Of a stretch of DNA of 64,000 bases, positions 37,329-46,892 are shown one piece after another. The stretch is from Thermaurantimonas aggregans. Its GTDB lineage: Bacteria; Bacteroidota; Bacteroidia; Flavobacteriales; Schleiferiaceae. Where the stretch lies: the NCBI RefSeq assembly GCF_003851885.1, contig NZ_BHZE01000002.1:1-64000 (forward strand), in the 5' to 3' direction. Below the pieces are notes generated by a model that was not told the origin of the DNA, did not search any database, and worked only from the letters and a program-made list of their open reading frames with translations. Numbering within the stretch: position 1 is the first letter of the stretch; each line of letters opens with the position of its first letter. The position numbers were made by a program, and so were the translations under genes.

Positions 37329-38648
37329 TTACAGTTCAAATCCGAAATCGATATTGTTCTTTTGATTAAGGATTAAGCGAATTTTTGATTTCAACTCTGG
37401 CAATTGTACTTTGTCGATAATTTCACCCGCAAAAGCCAATAATAAGAGTGCTTTTGCTTTGGATTCGGCAATACCTCTTTGCCGTAGGTAGAACAAGGCT
37501 TCTGTATCCATTTGACCTACTGTGCATCCGTGCGAGCACTTAACGTCGTTGGCGAATATTTCCAACTGTGGCTTGGTATCAATGGTAGCTTTTTCAGAGA
37601 GTACAATGTTGTTGTTTTGCTGAAAAGCGTTTGTCTTTTGAGCGTGTGGTGCTACGTACACTTTGCCGTTGAATACCCCTGACGATTTTCCGTCATAGAT
37701 GCCTTTGTAGAGCTCGTTGCTTTGGCAGTGAGGTGCAATGTGATGAATGGCAGTGTGGTGGTCTACAAATTCATCGCCCTTCAGCATCGTTAAGCCCCAC
37801 AAGTGGGCTTCAGCCATTGGATCGATCAACCTGACTGTGGGATTGTTGCGCACGAACTTTCCACCGAGACTTACGGTAGTGAGATTTAATACAGCATAAC
37901 TTTCTAGTTGATACGCTGTATTGTCGATCAGTGCTGCTTCGTTGTTGTCGTTTTGTAATTTATAATGGTCAAGTATAGCTCCGGTGTGAAGAAATATCTC
38001 TGTAGCAGCATTTGTTAGCACGGGTGCACCACTCAATGAATAATGGCTCTCAATTACTGTGGCTCTAGAATTTTTTCCAAGTACCAACAAGCTTCGAGGT
38101 TGATGCAAAACGGGCTGAGTACATTCAGTAGAAAAATAGAGGATTTCGATAGGCTTATCTACCACTTTGTTGTCGGGCACAAAAACGAATGCGCCCTCTC
38201 GTGCAAAAGCAGTGTTTAGTGCGGTGATGCTATCGCCGTAATTGATGAGCTTTCCGATATACTCATGAGCAATCTCGTCAAATCTATTGAGCAAGGCAGA
38301 AAATGTGCAGATATCGTATTGATGATGGGTAGTGTGGCTTAGCCAAGAGGCATAATACCCATCTACAAACACGATGCGGTATGTATCTGTTTCAGAAAGA
38401 AAGTATTTTCTTACAACATTGAGGTCTAAATTCTTTTCTTTTGGGTGGAAGACTCGATAATCGTACTTGGTAATAGGCTTCAGATTGGTGTACTTCCAGT
38501 CTTCTTCCCTTTTAGTCGGGAATCCTCTTTGTTCAAATACTTCAAGAGCCTTTTGGCGGAGTTTGTGAAATTCGGATTTTTTCTGTCCGTTAAGTTGATT
38601 TTCAAAGACGATAAACGATGAAAGCAAAGTGTCTTTTAAAAGTTCCAT
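37329..38648 (-). CDS. sufD: Fe-S cluster assembly protein SufD
   Basis: 439 residues. Parallel beta-helix scaffold subunit of the SufBCD complex. N-terminal helical part with FPTKREEDWKYTNLKPI, the core RSLLVLGKNSRATVIESHYS, and the C-terminal VKCSHGCTVGQMDTEALFYLRQRGI block with the conserved Cys-His region. SufBC2D assembles Fe-S clusters in the cytosol. Last gene of the minus-strand suf operon; sufC is 19 bases upstream. SufS (cysteine desulfurase) and SufE/U, often next in line, are not in this window. Confidence 0.96.
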   Translation of the reverse strand: MELLKDTLLSSFIVFENQLNGQKKSEFHKLRQKALEVFEQRGFPTKREEDWKYTNLKPITKYDYRVFHPKEKNLDLNVVRKYFLSETDTYRIVFVDGYYASWLSHTTHHQYDICTFSALLNRFDEIAHEYIGKLINYGDSITALNTAFAREGAFVFVPDNKVVDKPIEILYFSTECTQPVLHQPRSLLVLGKNSRATVIESHYSLSGAPVLTNAATEIFLHTGAILDHYKLQNDNNEAALIDNTAYQLESYAVLNLTTVSLGGKFVRNNPTVRLIDPMAEAHLWGLTMLKGDEFVDHHTAIHHIAPHCQSNELYKGIYDGKSSGVFNGKVYVAPHAQKTNAFQQNNNIVLSEKATIDTKPQLEIFANDVKCSHGCTVGQMDTEALFYLRQRGIAESKAKALLLLAFAGEIIDKVQLPELKSKIRLILNQKNNIDFGFEL

Positions 38649-38667
38649 TGTTGAACTAATGTGATCA

Positions 38668-39420
38668 TTAAACCGCAGCTTCTTCCTTTATCCAGTCGTA
38701 TCCCTTTTCCTCGAGTTCGAGAGCCAGTTCTTTTGTGCCTGTTTTTACAATCCGACCTTTGTAAAGCACATGTACATAATCAGGCACGATATAGTCGAGT
38801 AAGCGCTGATAGTGGGTAATGACTAAAAAGGCATTTTCGCTGGTGCGGAGTTTATTTACACCATTTGCTACGATTCGCAGGGCATCGATGTCGAGGCCTG
38901 AATCGGTTTCATCGAGAATGGCCAATTTGGGCTGCAACATAGCCATTTGGAAGATTTCATTCCGCTTTTTTTCTCCGCCTGAGAAGCCCTCGTTTAAGGA
39001 GCGACTAAGGAAAGACTTATCCATACTTAGTAGTTCCATGCGCTCGCGCATGAGCTTGAGCATTTCTTTCGCCGGCATGGGCTCCAGGCCACGGGCTTTG
39101 CGATTTTCGTTGATGGCAGTCTTGATGAAATTAGTAACCGAAACACCTGGAATTTCTACCGGATATTGAAACGATAGAAATATGCCGAGATGGGCGCGCT
39201 CTTCGGGTGCAAGTTCTAAAATATTGGTACCTTCAAATTCGATCGAGCCCTCTGTTATTTGGTAATCTTCTTTACCGGCAATCACGTTGCTCAGCGTACT
39301 TTTTCCTGAGCCGTTTGGCCCCATAATGGCGTGTATTTCGCCTTTATTTATTTGGAGGTTGATGCCTTTAAGTATGGGGGTATCGTCAACTGATACGTGT
39401 AGGTTGCGTATGGTAAGCAT
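38668..39420 (-). CDS. sufC: Fe-S cluster assembly ATPase SufC
   Basis: 250 residues, ABC-type ATPase. Walker [12 protein letters not shown]-loop [12 protein letters not shown], a signature loop [11 protein letters not shown] and Walker [13 protein letters not shown] are intact; the DETDSGLD variant is the SufC hallmark. SufC dimerises on SufB and SufD and drives the conformational changes that open the cluster-building site. It lies between sufB and sufD in the operon. Confidence 0.97.
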   Translation of the reverse strand: MLTIRNLHVSVDDTPILKGINLQINKGEIHAIMGPNGSGKSTLSNVIAGKEDYQITEGSIEFEGTNILELAPEERAHLGIFLSFQYPVEIPGVSVTNFIKTAINENRKARGLEPMPAKEMLKLMRERMELLSMDKSFLSRSLNEGFSGGEKKRNEIFQMAMLQPKLAILDETDSGLDIDALRIVANGVNKLRTSENAFLVITHYQRLLDYIVPDYVHVLYKGRIVKTGTKELALELEEKGYDWIKEEAAV

Positions 39421-39461
39421 GTGATGTGTGAATTGTAATGGTTTATTGTGCTTTTAAAAAT

Positions 39462-40892
39462 TTATCCAACAGAGCCTTCAAGGCTGATAGCCAGCAGTTT
39501 TTGTGCTTCTACGGCAAATTCCATAGGCAGCTGATTAATCACTTCTTTGGCAAATCCGTTTACAATCAGGTTGATTGCCTCTTCTGTGGGTATGCCGCGC
39601 TGGTTGCAGTAGAAGATCTGATCTTCGCCGATCTTACTTGTGGTAGCTTCGTGTTCTACTTTGGCGGTGGGATTTTCGATTTCGATGTAGGGAAAGGTAT
39701 GCGCTCCGCACTGATCGCCCATGAGCATGCTATCGCACTGTGAAAAGTTACGTGCGTTTGTAGCGCGCGGACCTATTTTGACCAGTCCTCGGTAGCTGTT
39801 TTGACTCTTGCCGGCCGAAATTCCTTTAGAAATGATGGTACTGCGCGTATTGCGGCCTAGGTGAATCATTTTGGTACCCGTGTCAGCCTGCTGGTGGTGA
39901 TTGGTAACAGCTACAGAATAAAATTCGCCCACGCTGTTGTCGCCTTTTAAAATGCAGGAAGGATACTTCCAGGTAATGGCCGATCCCGTTTCTACTTGGG
40001 TCCACGAGATTTTAGCGTTGCGTTCGCAGAGACCGCGCTTGGTTACGAAGTTGTACACGCCACCTTTGCCATCTTTATCGCCAGGATACCAATTTTGCAC
40101 AGTGGAATATTTGATCTCAGCGCCTTCCAGTGCTATGAGCTCAACTACAGCAGCATGGAGCTGGTGTTCATCGCGCATCGGTGCAGTGCAACCCTCCAGA
40201 TAGCTTACGTAGCTGCCTTCGTCGGCTATCACCAGTGTGCGTTCAAACTGTCCGGTGCCGGCTTCATTGATACGGAAGTAGGTACTGAGCTCCATCGGGC
40301 AGCGCACTCCTTTTGGAATGTAGCAAAACGATCCATCGCTGAAGACGGCCGAATTCAGAGCAGCGTAAAAGTTGTCGGTACGCGGTACAACAGTGCCCAA
40401 ATATTTTCTTACCAGGTCTCCGTGCTCGCGAATGGCTTCGCTCATCGAGCAGAAGATAATGCCCAGCTCAGCAAGTTTTTCTTTAAAAGTTGTTTTTACA
40501 GAAACACTATCTACCACCACATCGATAGCTACACCTGCCAAGCGCTTTTGCTCATCGAGGCTTATTCCGAGTTTTTCAAAAGTTTTTAGAAGTTCTGGAT
40601 CGACTTCATCCAGGCTGTTGAGCTGCTTTTTGGGTTTAGGCGCAGAGTAGTAAGAAATCGCCTGAAAGTCGGGTTTTTTGTACTTAATGTTTGCCCATTC
40701 AGGCTCCTTCATAGTTTGCCAGATTCTGAAGGCCTCAAGCCTCCATTCAGTCATCCACTCAGGCTCGTTTTTCTTAGCCGATATCAATCGGATGATGTCT
40801 TCATTGAGGCCTGGAGGAACCTTGTCGGCATCTATTGGGGTATAAAAACCGTATTTGTAGTCGCTTTGCGTTACTTTTTCGAGAATTTCCAT
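39462..40892 (-). CDS. sufB: Fe-S cluster assembly protein SufB
   Basis: 476 residues. SufB carries the nascent cluster and interacts with SufC and SufD. Landmarks: [16 protein letters not shown] near the N-terminus, [45 protein letters not shown] with a conserved Cys, and [22 protein letters not shown] with further conserved residues. The end [19 protein letters not shown] is typical. It follows the A-type carrier gene by 12 bases and precedes sufC by 41. Confidence 0.97.
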   Translation of the reverse strand: MEILEKVTQSDYKYGFYTPIDADKVPPGLNEDIIRLISAKKNEPEWMTEWRLEAFRIWQTMKEPEWANIKYKKPDFQAISYYSAPKPKKQLNSLDEVDPELLKTFEKLGISLDEQKRLAGVAIDVVVDSVSVKTTFKEKLAELGIIFCSMSEAIREHGDLVRKYLGTVVPRTDNFYAALNSAVFSDGSFCYIPKGVRCPMELSTYFRINEAGTGQFERTLVIADEGSYVSYLEGCTAPMRDEHQLHAAVVELIALEGAEIKYSTVQNWYPGDKDGKGGVYNFVTKRGLCERNAKISWTQVETGSAITWKYPSCILKGDNSVGEFYSVAVTNHHQQADTGTKMIHLGRNTRSTIISKGISAGKSQNSYRGLVKIGPRATNARNFSQCDSMLMGDQCGAHTFPYIEIENPTAKVEHEATTSKIGEDQIFYCNQRGIPTEEAINLIVNGFAKEVINQLPMEFAVEAQKLLAISLEGSVG

Positions 40893-40904
40893 AACCGGAA
40901 GTTT

Positions 40905-41228
40905 TTAGACGGCAAAACTTTCACCGCATCCGCAGGTGCGTTTTGCATTAGGGTTGTTGAAAACGAAACCTTTACCGTTGAGTCCGCCGGAGTAATCAAG
41001 GGTAGTACCTATCAGATAGAGAAGGGATTTTTTATCGACGGCTACTTTGATCTCTCCGTGTTCGAATACTTTGTCGTCAGGAGCTGGGTCAGCAAACTCC
41101 AACTTATACGACAGGCCGCTGCAACCGCCTGAAGTCACGGTCACGCGTATACAGCGCGATGTCCCATTTCCCTCGCTTTCCAGCAAGTGCAATATTTGTT
41201 TTTTTGCGCTGTCAGATACTTGGATCAT
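40905..41228 (-). CDS. sufA: A-type Fe-S carrier protein (SufA/IscA/ErpA family)
   Basis: 107 residues, the usual size. The three cluster-binding Cys residues are present: SGGCSGLSY and RTCGCGESF. The protein accepts clusters from SufBCD and passes them to apo-enzymes. It is the first gene of the suf operon, ahead of sufB. The name sufA rests on position; from sequence alone it could equally be called ErpA or IscA. Confidence 0.92.
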   Translation of the reverse strand: MIQVSDSAKKQILHLLESEGNGTSRCIRVTVTSGGCSGLSYKLEFADPAPDDKVFEHGEIKVAVDKKSLLYLIGTTLDYSGGLNGKGFVFNNPNAKRTCGCGESFAV

Positions 41229-41255
41229 AATTTTTAATTAATCTAAATTTCAATG

Positions 41256-41263
41256 CAAAAGTA
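41256..41263 (-). promoter_or_regulatory. -7 promoter element of the suf operon (TACTTTTG)
   Basis: On the minus strand a perfect TAnnTTTG lies 27 bases before the sufA start codon. No convincing -33 was found. No IscR- or Fur-like dyad was recognised in the spacer. Confidence 0.55.
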
Positions 41264-41355
41264 TAACAAATAAACCTCCTAAAATGTGTAAAGTTTGTAA
41301 AAACATGACTTTTGGGACAAAGTTGTAAAGTCCATTAGAGATCTTCTTAAAGAAC

Positions 41356-41363
41356 TACTTTTG
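41356..41363 (+). promoter_or_regulatory. -7 promoter element of bshA (TACTTTTG), leaderless arrangement
   Basis: A perfect TAnnTTTG ends six bases before the bshA ATG at 41370. As transcription normally begins about seven bases after this element, the mRNA would start at or next to the start codon. Confidence 0.55.
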
Positions 41364-41369
41364 CTCCGT

Positions 41370-42491
41370 ATGAATATTGGAATTCTTTGCCACCCAACCT
41401 ATGGTGGCAGTGGGGTAGTGGCCACTGAACTCGGAATGTATTTTGCCTCGAAAGGCCATAAGGTTCATTTCATTACTTATGCGCAGCCCGTGAGGCTCGA
41501 TATATTGGCTGAAAACATTTATTACCACGAAGTAAAAGTTCACGAATACCCCCTTTTCGAGTTTCCTCCCTATGAATTAGCTCTTACCAGCAAGGTGGTA
41601 CAAACTGCCTTAAAGTGGAAACTCGAAGTCATTCATGCCCATTATGCTATTCCTCATGCCTATTCAGCCATTAATGCCAGTAGAATTTTAAAAGAGCATG
41701 GGGTTCATCTGCCAGTCATCACAACACTACACGGTACTGATATTACTATCGTGGGACGAAATCCCGCCTATCACGCAGCTGTAAACTACTCCATCAATCA
41801 CAGCGACATAGTAACTGCCGTGTCGCAAAGCCTGAAAGAGGAGTCGTATCAGCATTTCAGCATCGCAAAAGAGATCGTTGTAGTTCCAAACTTTGTAAAC
41901 TTCGACGAATTCAATCGCGACATTCCTTGTATTAAAAAACAATTTGCACCCGAGGGACAAAAGATTATCACACACATCAGCAACATGCGTCCGGTAAAGC
42001 GCTTGGGTGATGTGATCGAAATTTTTGCCCGAGTGCGCAAGCACATGCCTGCACGCCTGCTTATGGTGGGCGATGGCCCTGAAAAGGAGCCGGCAAGAAT
42101 TCTCGCTAAAGACCTCGGTGTAACTGATGATGTTATCTTCGTCGGAAATGCCGTTGATATCTATAGGGTCATCAAATGTACCGATGTGCTCCTCTTGCCA
42201 TCAGAAAAGGAGAGTTTTGGACTGGTGGCACTAGAGGCGATGGCAGCCGGAAAACCGGTAGTGAGTACCAATACAGGAGGTTTGCCCGAAGTAAACATTC
42301 ATGGTGAAACGGGATTTCTGGCAAATGTGGGTGAGGTTGATAAAATGGCCCACTATGTTTTAAATCTTTTGAATGATCCAAACCTCTATAAAAGAGTGAG
42401 CGAAAGCGCTTTTGCAAATGCAAAAAAATTTGACATAAATAAAATTGCACCGATTTATTTAGAGCTCTATCAAGAATCTTTAGTCCGTTAA
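41370..42491 (+). CDS. bshA: N-acetyl-alpha-D-glucosaminyl L-malate synthase BshA
   Basis: 374 residues, GT4-family glycosyltransferase with two Rossmann domains. BshA joins GlcNAc from UDP-GlcNAc to L-malate, the first step of bacillithiol synthesis. Family marks: MNIGILCHPTYGGSGVVATELG at the start, TTLHGTDITIVG, ISNMRPVKRLGDVIEIF, and the donor site LLLPSEKESFGLVALEAMAAGKPVVSTNTGGLPE. The ATG at 41370 is chosen over an upstream TTG because it gives the exact family N-terminus. bshB and bshC are not in the window. Confidence 0.93.
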   Translation: MNIGILCHPTYGGSGVVATELGMYFASKGHKVHFITYAQPVRLDILAENIYYHEVKVHEYPLFEFPPYELALTSKVVQTALKWKLEVIHAHYAIPHAYSAINASRILKEHGVHLPVITTLHGTDITIVGRNPAYHAAVNYSINHSDIVTAVSQSLKEESYQHFSIAKEIVVVPNFVNFDEFNRDIPCIKKQFAPEGQKIITHISNMRPVKRLGDVIEIFARVRKHMPARLLMVGDGPEKEPARILAKDLGVTDDVIFVGNAVDIYRVIKCTDVLLLPSEKESFGLVALEAMAAGKPVVSTNTGGLPEVNIHGETGFLANVGEVDKMAHYVLNLLNDPNLYKRVSESAFANAKKFDINKIAPIYLELYQESLVR

Positions 42492-42561
42492 AAAAAAATT
42501 ATAAAAATCATATTATTATTTTCAAGTTCTTGATTTATTTTGATAGAAAATTGCTCCAACA

Positions 42562-43584
42562 GTGGACACAGTTTATTATTTGGCCTGGTGGAATCTCGAA
42601 AATTTACTCGATGTAGAAAATGCCGATAGGCCTGAATGGCGAAAGAAAAAAATTGGCAAATACATCATCGGATGGAATGCAGAGATATTGTCAAAAAAAA
42701 TCAGAAATATATCTTCAGCCATAGCCGAAATGAATAACGGCATTGGGCCTGACATCATAGGTGTATGCGAGGTAGAAAACGAACGCCTTCTCCACCTTTT
42801 AGCTGAAAGTCTTTCAATAACAGGTAGAAGATACTCTTTTGTACACTTTGACAGCTCTGATAAGCGGGGCGTCGATGTTGCCTTTCTTTTCGACGAAGCA
42901 CTCTTTGAAGTTCCAAAAAATCTCTTATTTACCGTTCGCCTGCACAAGCGTTCCGCCACCAGAGATTTACTGCAAGCAGAATTCATCACTAAAAAAGGAA
43001 AATCGCTAATCATCATTGGCAACCACTGGCCTTCGCGCACCGGCGGGCAATATGAAACAGAACCCTTCCGCATTATGGCCGCTGAAACGCTAAGCTATTG
43101 GCTTTACCAAATTGCTGAAAAACGCGGCAACGACCAACCAGTACTAGTAATGGGAGACTTTAACGACGAACCTTTTAGCCGATCGATAACTGAGTATGCG
43201 CTCTCTACCCCAAATATTCGTTTGATTCGTTCTGCTCGAAAAGATCAAAACGGCATTTTTACTCCTTATTTGCTCAATTTGCTGTGGAATGAAATGGCCG
43301 ACGGGAAAGGTACCTACCTATACAACGGCAAATGGAGCGTATTAGATCAAATCATGGTGAATCGCGCTATTGCTTTGAATAAAGGATTTACAGTGCTTAG
43401 TGCCGGAATCTATGACCACCCTGACCTTCTGACGCCTGGCCTGAACTCTTCACCAAAAGCCTTCGGTGCTCCCAGTAAAGCCCGTCGCGATCTTAAGGGA
43501 AACATCCGCGAATCATATGGTACTTTTTGGTCAAAGGGCTATAGCGATCACTTACCTGTTGTAATATTGTTAAAGGAAAATTAA
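42562..43584 (+). CDS. Cytosolic endonuclease/exonuclease/phosphatase family hydrolase
   Basis: 340 residues, no signal peptide, GTG start (no ATG fits the conserved N-terminus YYLAWWNLENLLD). The DNase-I-like catalytic set is intact: NLEN, GVCEVEN, GNHWPSR, MGDFNDEP and SDHLPV. It therefore hydrolyses phosphodiesters or phosphomonoesters in the cytoplasm; substrates in this superfamily range from nucleic acids to phospholipids and cannot be chosen here. It differs clearly from the secreted homologue at 24447, having no sorting domain. The receiver gene follows after 13 bases. Confidence 0.88.
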   Translation: MDTVYYLAWWNLENLLDVENADRPEWRKKKIGKYIIGWNAEILSKKIRNISSAIAEMNNGIGPDIIGVCEVENERLLHLLAESLSITGRRYSFVHFDSSDKRGVDVAFLFDEALFEVPKNLLFTVRLHKRSATRDLLQAEFITKKGKSLIIIGNHWPSRTGGQYETEPFRIMAAETLSYWLYQIAEKRGNDQPVLVMGDFNDEPFSRSITEYALSTPNIRLIRSARKDQNGIFTPYLLNLLWNEMADGKGTYLYNGKWSVLDQIMVNRAIALNKGFTVLSAGIYDHPDLLTPGLNSSPKAFGAPSKARRDLKGNIRESYGTFWSKGYSDHLPVVILLKEN

Positions 43585-43597
43585 AAAAAAATATATC

Positions 43598-43981
43598 ATG
43601 AAAATAATGCTCGTAGATGATGATCCGGTGTTCAACTTCATAGCCCGGAAACTTATCGAATCTTCAAAAATCGACTTTTCTCTTGAAGAATACCTCGATG
43701 GATCAGATGCATTGGAAGCATTGAAAAAAAAGGATTCACCTGATCAACTACCTGATCACATCCTCCTGGACATCAATATGCCAAAAGTGAACGGTTGGCA
43801 ATTTCTTGAGGCTCTGCGCAATATGAATATCGAAAAAGATATTACCGTTACCATCGTAACCTCCAGCATCGATGGTGAAGATCGCCGAAAAGCTTTTTCC
43901 TATCCCGAAATCGACGAATTTTTAATAAAACCAATATCAAAAAACGACCTTTCAGAAATATTGCTAAAAAAGAAAATCTAA
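43598..43981 (+). CDS. Single-domain response regulator (receiver)
   Basis: 127 residues, receiver domain only. The acidic pocket VDDDP, the phosphoacceptor Asp in ILLDINMPKVNGWQF, the Ser/Thr of IVTSSID and the Lys of FLIKPIS are all present. There is no output domain, so it acts as a phosphate relay or by protein contact. It lies 30 bases before the CheB-CheR-PAS gene and one gene before a large histidine kinase, its likely phosphodonor. Confidence 0.93.
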   Translation: MKIMLVDDDPVFNFIARKLIESSKIDFSLEEYLDGSDALEALKKKDSPDQLPDHILLDINMPKVNGWQFLEALRNMNIEKDITVTIVTSSIDGEDRRKAFSYPEIDEFLIKPISKNDLSEILLKKKI

Positions 43982-44011
43982 TCTCCCTCTCATTTTACTA
44001 ATTCACACACC

Positions 44012-46882
44012 ATGAAAACAAAAAATGGCAAACAGAATCTGCCGGAATATGTAGTAGGCATTGGAGCATCAGCTGGCGGTCTGGAGGCCCTCCAGGAGTT
44101 TTTTAAAAATGTGCCAACCAAATCAGGATTAGCATATGTGGTGGTACAGCATCTCTCACCCGACTACAAATCGCTGATGAATGAACTCCTGGCGCGTTTT
44201 ACTTCTATACCCATTCAAATCATCGAAGATGGAATGGTACTGGAAGCAGACCACATCTATTTAATTCCACCCAAAAAAAATCTTACTGTTTTTCACGGTA
44301 AACTTTTGCTCGAAGAGCATAAACCCTCTAAAGGTATAAATCTGCCTATTGACATCTTCTTCAGGTCGTTGGCCTCAGATTATGGAAAAAAAGCTATTGG
44401 CATCATACTCTCAGGTACAGGAAGCGATGGTACCCTCGGCATTAAGGCCATTAAGGAAGCTGGAGGAATGGTGATGGTGCAAGACGAAAAGACAGCCAAA
44501 TTCGACGGAATGCCCAAATCGTCAATAGCTACTGGAGTGGTTGACTTTATACTGCCGCCCTCCAAAATGCCTGAGGCCATCATTAATTACATCAAACACC
44601 CTTTTATCGAAAATAAAAACGGCATTGAAGAAATTCTGACCCAGAACATCGACCAGCTGGCTAAAATCATGCACATACTGCGCGAGTATAGCGGCATAGA
44701 CTTCTCTTATTATAAAGAAAACACCATCATCCGCCGTCTGGAGCGTCGTATGTCGATCAATCGGCTGAATTCGCTGGACGAATACCTCATTCTTCTTAGT
44801 TCTGACGACAACGAGAAAGACATCCTCTACCGCGAGTTTCTCATCGGCGTAACGCGTTTCTTTCGAGACGAAGGCGCTTTCGAATTTTTGAAAGATCAGG
44901 TACTGCCTGAGTTGCTCTCTAAAGACAAGAAATCGGTGCGCATCTGGTCGGTCGGTTGCTCTACGGGCGAAGAAGTGTACTCCATCGCACTCTTGGTGCG
45001 CGATTTTATCGATACCTTTAATCTCAACATCGAAGTAAAAATCTTTGCCACCGATATCGATAAAACCGCAATTGAAATTGCCGGACAAGGCGTGTACGCT
45101 GAAAGCGTGGTGAGCGACATCGATCCGGTACTGTTGTCGAAGTATTTCATCAAAAAAGACAACACCTACCAGATCTCTGAATCCATTCGAAAGATGGTCA
45201 TCTTCGCCACACACAACGTATTGAAAGACCCTCCCTTCTCAAAGATCAACCTCATCGTGTGCCGCAATCTCTTCATATATCTCAAGCCCGACAGCCAGTA
45301 CAAGGTGCTCAATATGTTTTACATGTCGCTGTCGCACAAGGGCATTCTCTTCCTCGGCACCAGCGAAACCCTCGGCGATCTGAGTGAAGCCTTTGAGCCC
45401 ATCAACGTAAAGTACAAGATTTTCAGAAAAAAAGAAGGTTATCAGCCGGTTTTCATTCCAGAGAGTAACCTCTCCTTCCAAACAAACAACCGATTGTCAC
45501 GTGAGCCGCGAACGGGCCTGCTGCGCGAAGTGAAGCGACAGTCAGAACTCAGCGAAAAAATCATTAACGCCGTTCTGCCCCCCTCCATTGTTGTAAACAA
45601 TAAGCTTCAGATCCTTCAAATAATCAACGACATAAATCCCTTCGTAACCATCCAATCGGGCAGGTTCAATCAAAACCTCGGCACCATCATCCACCCCGAT
45701 TTACAGATCGTAATCAACAACATTATACGACGACTGAAAAACGAAGGCGACGTAGTATCGTTTGAAAACATTAAGTTTGAACACCTAGCCGATAGCTATG
45801 ACATACAGGGCACAAAAATTTCAGACAGTGAAGCTGAGTCGATTTACTTAATCAGCTTTTACAAGGGCAAGGCTAAAAAACAACAAAAACAAAGCGAAGA
45901 GGTACTCTCCCTCGAAGATCACTACCACGACCGGGTTAAGGAACTCGAATACGAATTGCAATTCGTAAAAGAAAGCCTTCAAGCCACCGTCGAAGAGCTC
46001 GAAACCTCAAACGAAGAGCTGCAGTCGTCAAACGAAGAACTTATCGCTGCTAACGAAGAGCTGCAAAGCACCAACGAAGAGCTGCAAAGCGTAAACGAAG
46101 AGCTCTACACCGTAAACAGCGAGTTTCAACTTAAAATCGACGAACTCACACAGCTCAACAGCGACATTACCAACTTGCTGAACAACACAGGTATTGCTGC
46201 TCTCTACCTCGATCGCAAGATGTGTATTCGCAAGATTACGCCCTCCTTCAGCGAGCTGAGCCATGTGATGGACTTCGACATAGGTCGCCCGATCCACCAT
46301 TTCTCAAATTCCATACTCTATCCCGAATTTTTGAACGACATCAAATCCGTTCAGAAAGACCTGCAAATCATCGAGAAAGAAATCGAAATCGGTGAAAATA
46401 ATTATTATCTACTTCGCATAGCTCCATATCGCACTGATTTTCAAGCTGTAGATGGAATTCTTGTAACTTTGACCAACTTAAAAAACATCCACGAGCAGCG
46501 AAAAGCCCTTGAAACTGCTAATCAACGCCTGCAAATGGCCCTCGAAATGGGCAACATGGCCTGGTGGGAGTGGGATGTGCAGACAGGTCAGGTAAATATG
46601 CATGAGAAAAAAGCTACCATGCTTGGCTACAGCCCTGAGGAGTTCCCAAAAGAGGTATATGCTATATGCGAGTACTTGCACCCCGAAGATTACGAGCGCA
46701 CCATGCAAGCCATGCGCGATCACTTAGAGGGTAAATCCCCGATGTGGGATATTGTGTACCGTATCCGATGTAAAGACGGTAGCTACAAAAAATACCATGA
46801 CCGCGGTGGCGTAGTTACCAGAGATGATAGTGGAAAACCGCTGAAAATGGTGGGTATTGTTATGGATGTAACGAATTATTAA
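44012..46882 (+). CDS. CheB-CheR-PAS fusion sensory protein
   Basis: 956 residues. First ~190: CheB methylesterase domain with the catalytic Ser of GIGASAGG, His of [11 protein letters not shown] and Asp of [10 protein letters not shown]. About 205-470: CheR methyltransferase ([35 protein letters not shown] for SAM binding, [20 protein letters not shown]). A degenerate PAS-like segment follows, then a coiled coil of repeated TNEELQS units around residues 650-710. Two further PAS regions end the protein ([43 protein letters not shown]). No kinase core is present. No chemoreceptors or flagellar genes are nearby, so it most likely signals through the adjacent kinase rather than in classical chemotaxis. 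Confidence 0.92.
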   Translation: MKTKNGKQNLPEYVVGIGASAGGLEALQEFFKNVPTKSGLAYVVVQHLSPDYKSLMNELLARFTSIPIQIIEDGMVLEADHIYLIPPKKNLTVFHGKLLLEEHKPSKGINLPIDIFFRSLASDYGKKAIGIILSGTGSDGTLGIKAIKEAGGMVMVQDEKTAKFDGMPKSSIATGVVDFILPPSKMPEAIINYIKHPFIENKNGIEEILTQNIDQLAKIMHILREYSGIDFSYYKENTIIRRLERRMSINRLNSLDEYLILLSSDDNEKDILYREFLIGVTRFFRDEGAFEFLKDQVLPELLSKDKKSVRIWSVGCSTGEEVYSIALLVRDFIDTFNLNIEVKIFATDIDKTAIEIAGQGVYAESVVSDIDPVLLSKYFIKKDNTYQISESIRKMVIFATHNVLKDPPFSKINLIVCRNLFIYLKPDSQYKVLNMFYMSLSHKGILFLGTSETLGDLSEAFEPINVKYKIFRKKEGYQPVFIPESNLSFQTNNRLSREPRTGLLREVKRQSELSEKIINAVLPPSIVVNNKLQILQIINDINPFVTIQSGRFNQNLGTIIHPDLQIVINNIIRRLKNEGDVVSFENIKFEHLADSYDIQGTKISDSEAESIYLISFYKGKAKKQQKQSEEVLSLEDHYHDRVKELEYELQFVKESLQATVEELETSNEELQSSNEELIAANEELQSTNEELQSVNEELYTVNSEFQLKIDELTQLNSDITNLLNNTGIAALYLDRKMCIRKITPSFSELSHVMDFDIGRPIHHFSNSILYPEFLNDIKSVQKDLQIIEKEIEIGENNYYLLRIAPYRTDFQAVDGILVTLTNLKNIHEQRKALETANQRLQMALEMGNMAWWEWDVQTGQVNMHEKKATMLGYSPEEFPKEVYAICEYLHPEDYERTMQAMRDHLEGKSPMWDIVYRIRCKDGSYKKYHDRGGVVTRDDSGKPLKMVGIVMDVTNY

Positions 46883-46892
46883 AGAAACAATT

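Noticed and set aside
44012-46882. Chemotaxis operon
   Set aside because: Only CheB and CheR domains fused to PAS are present; no CheA, CheW, receptors or flagellar genes, and the organism looks like a glider.
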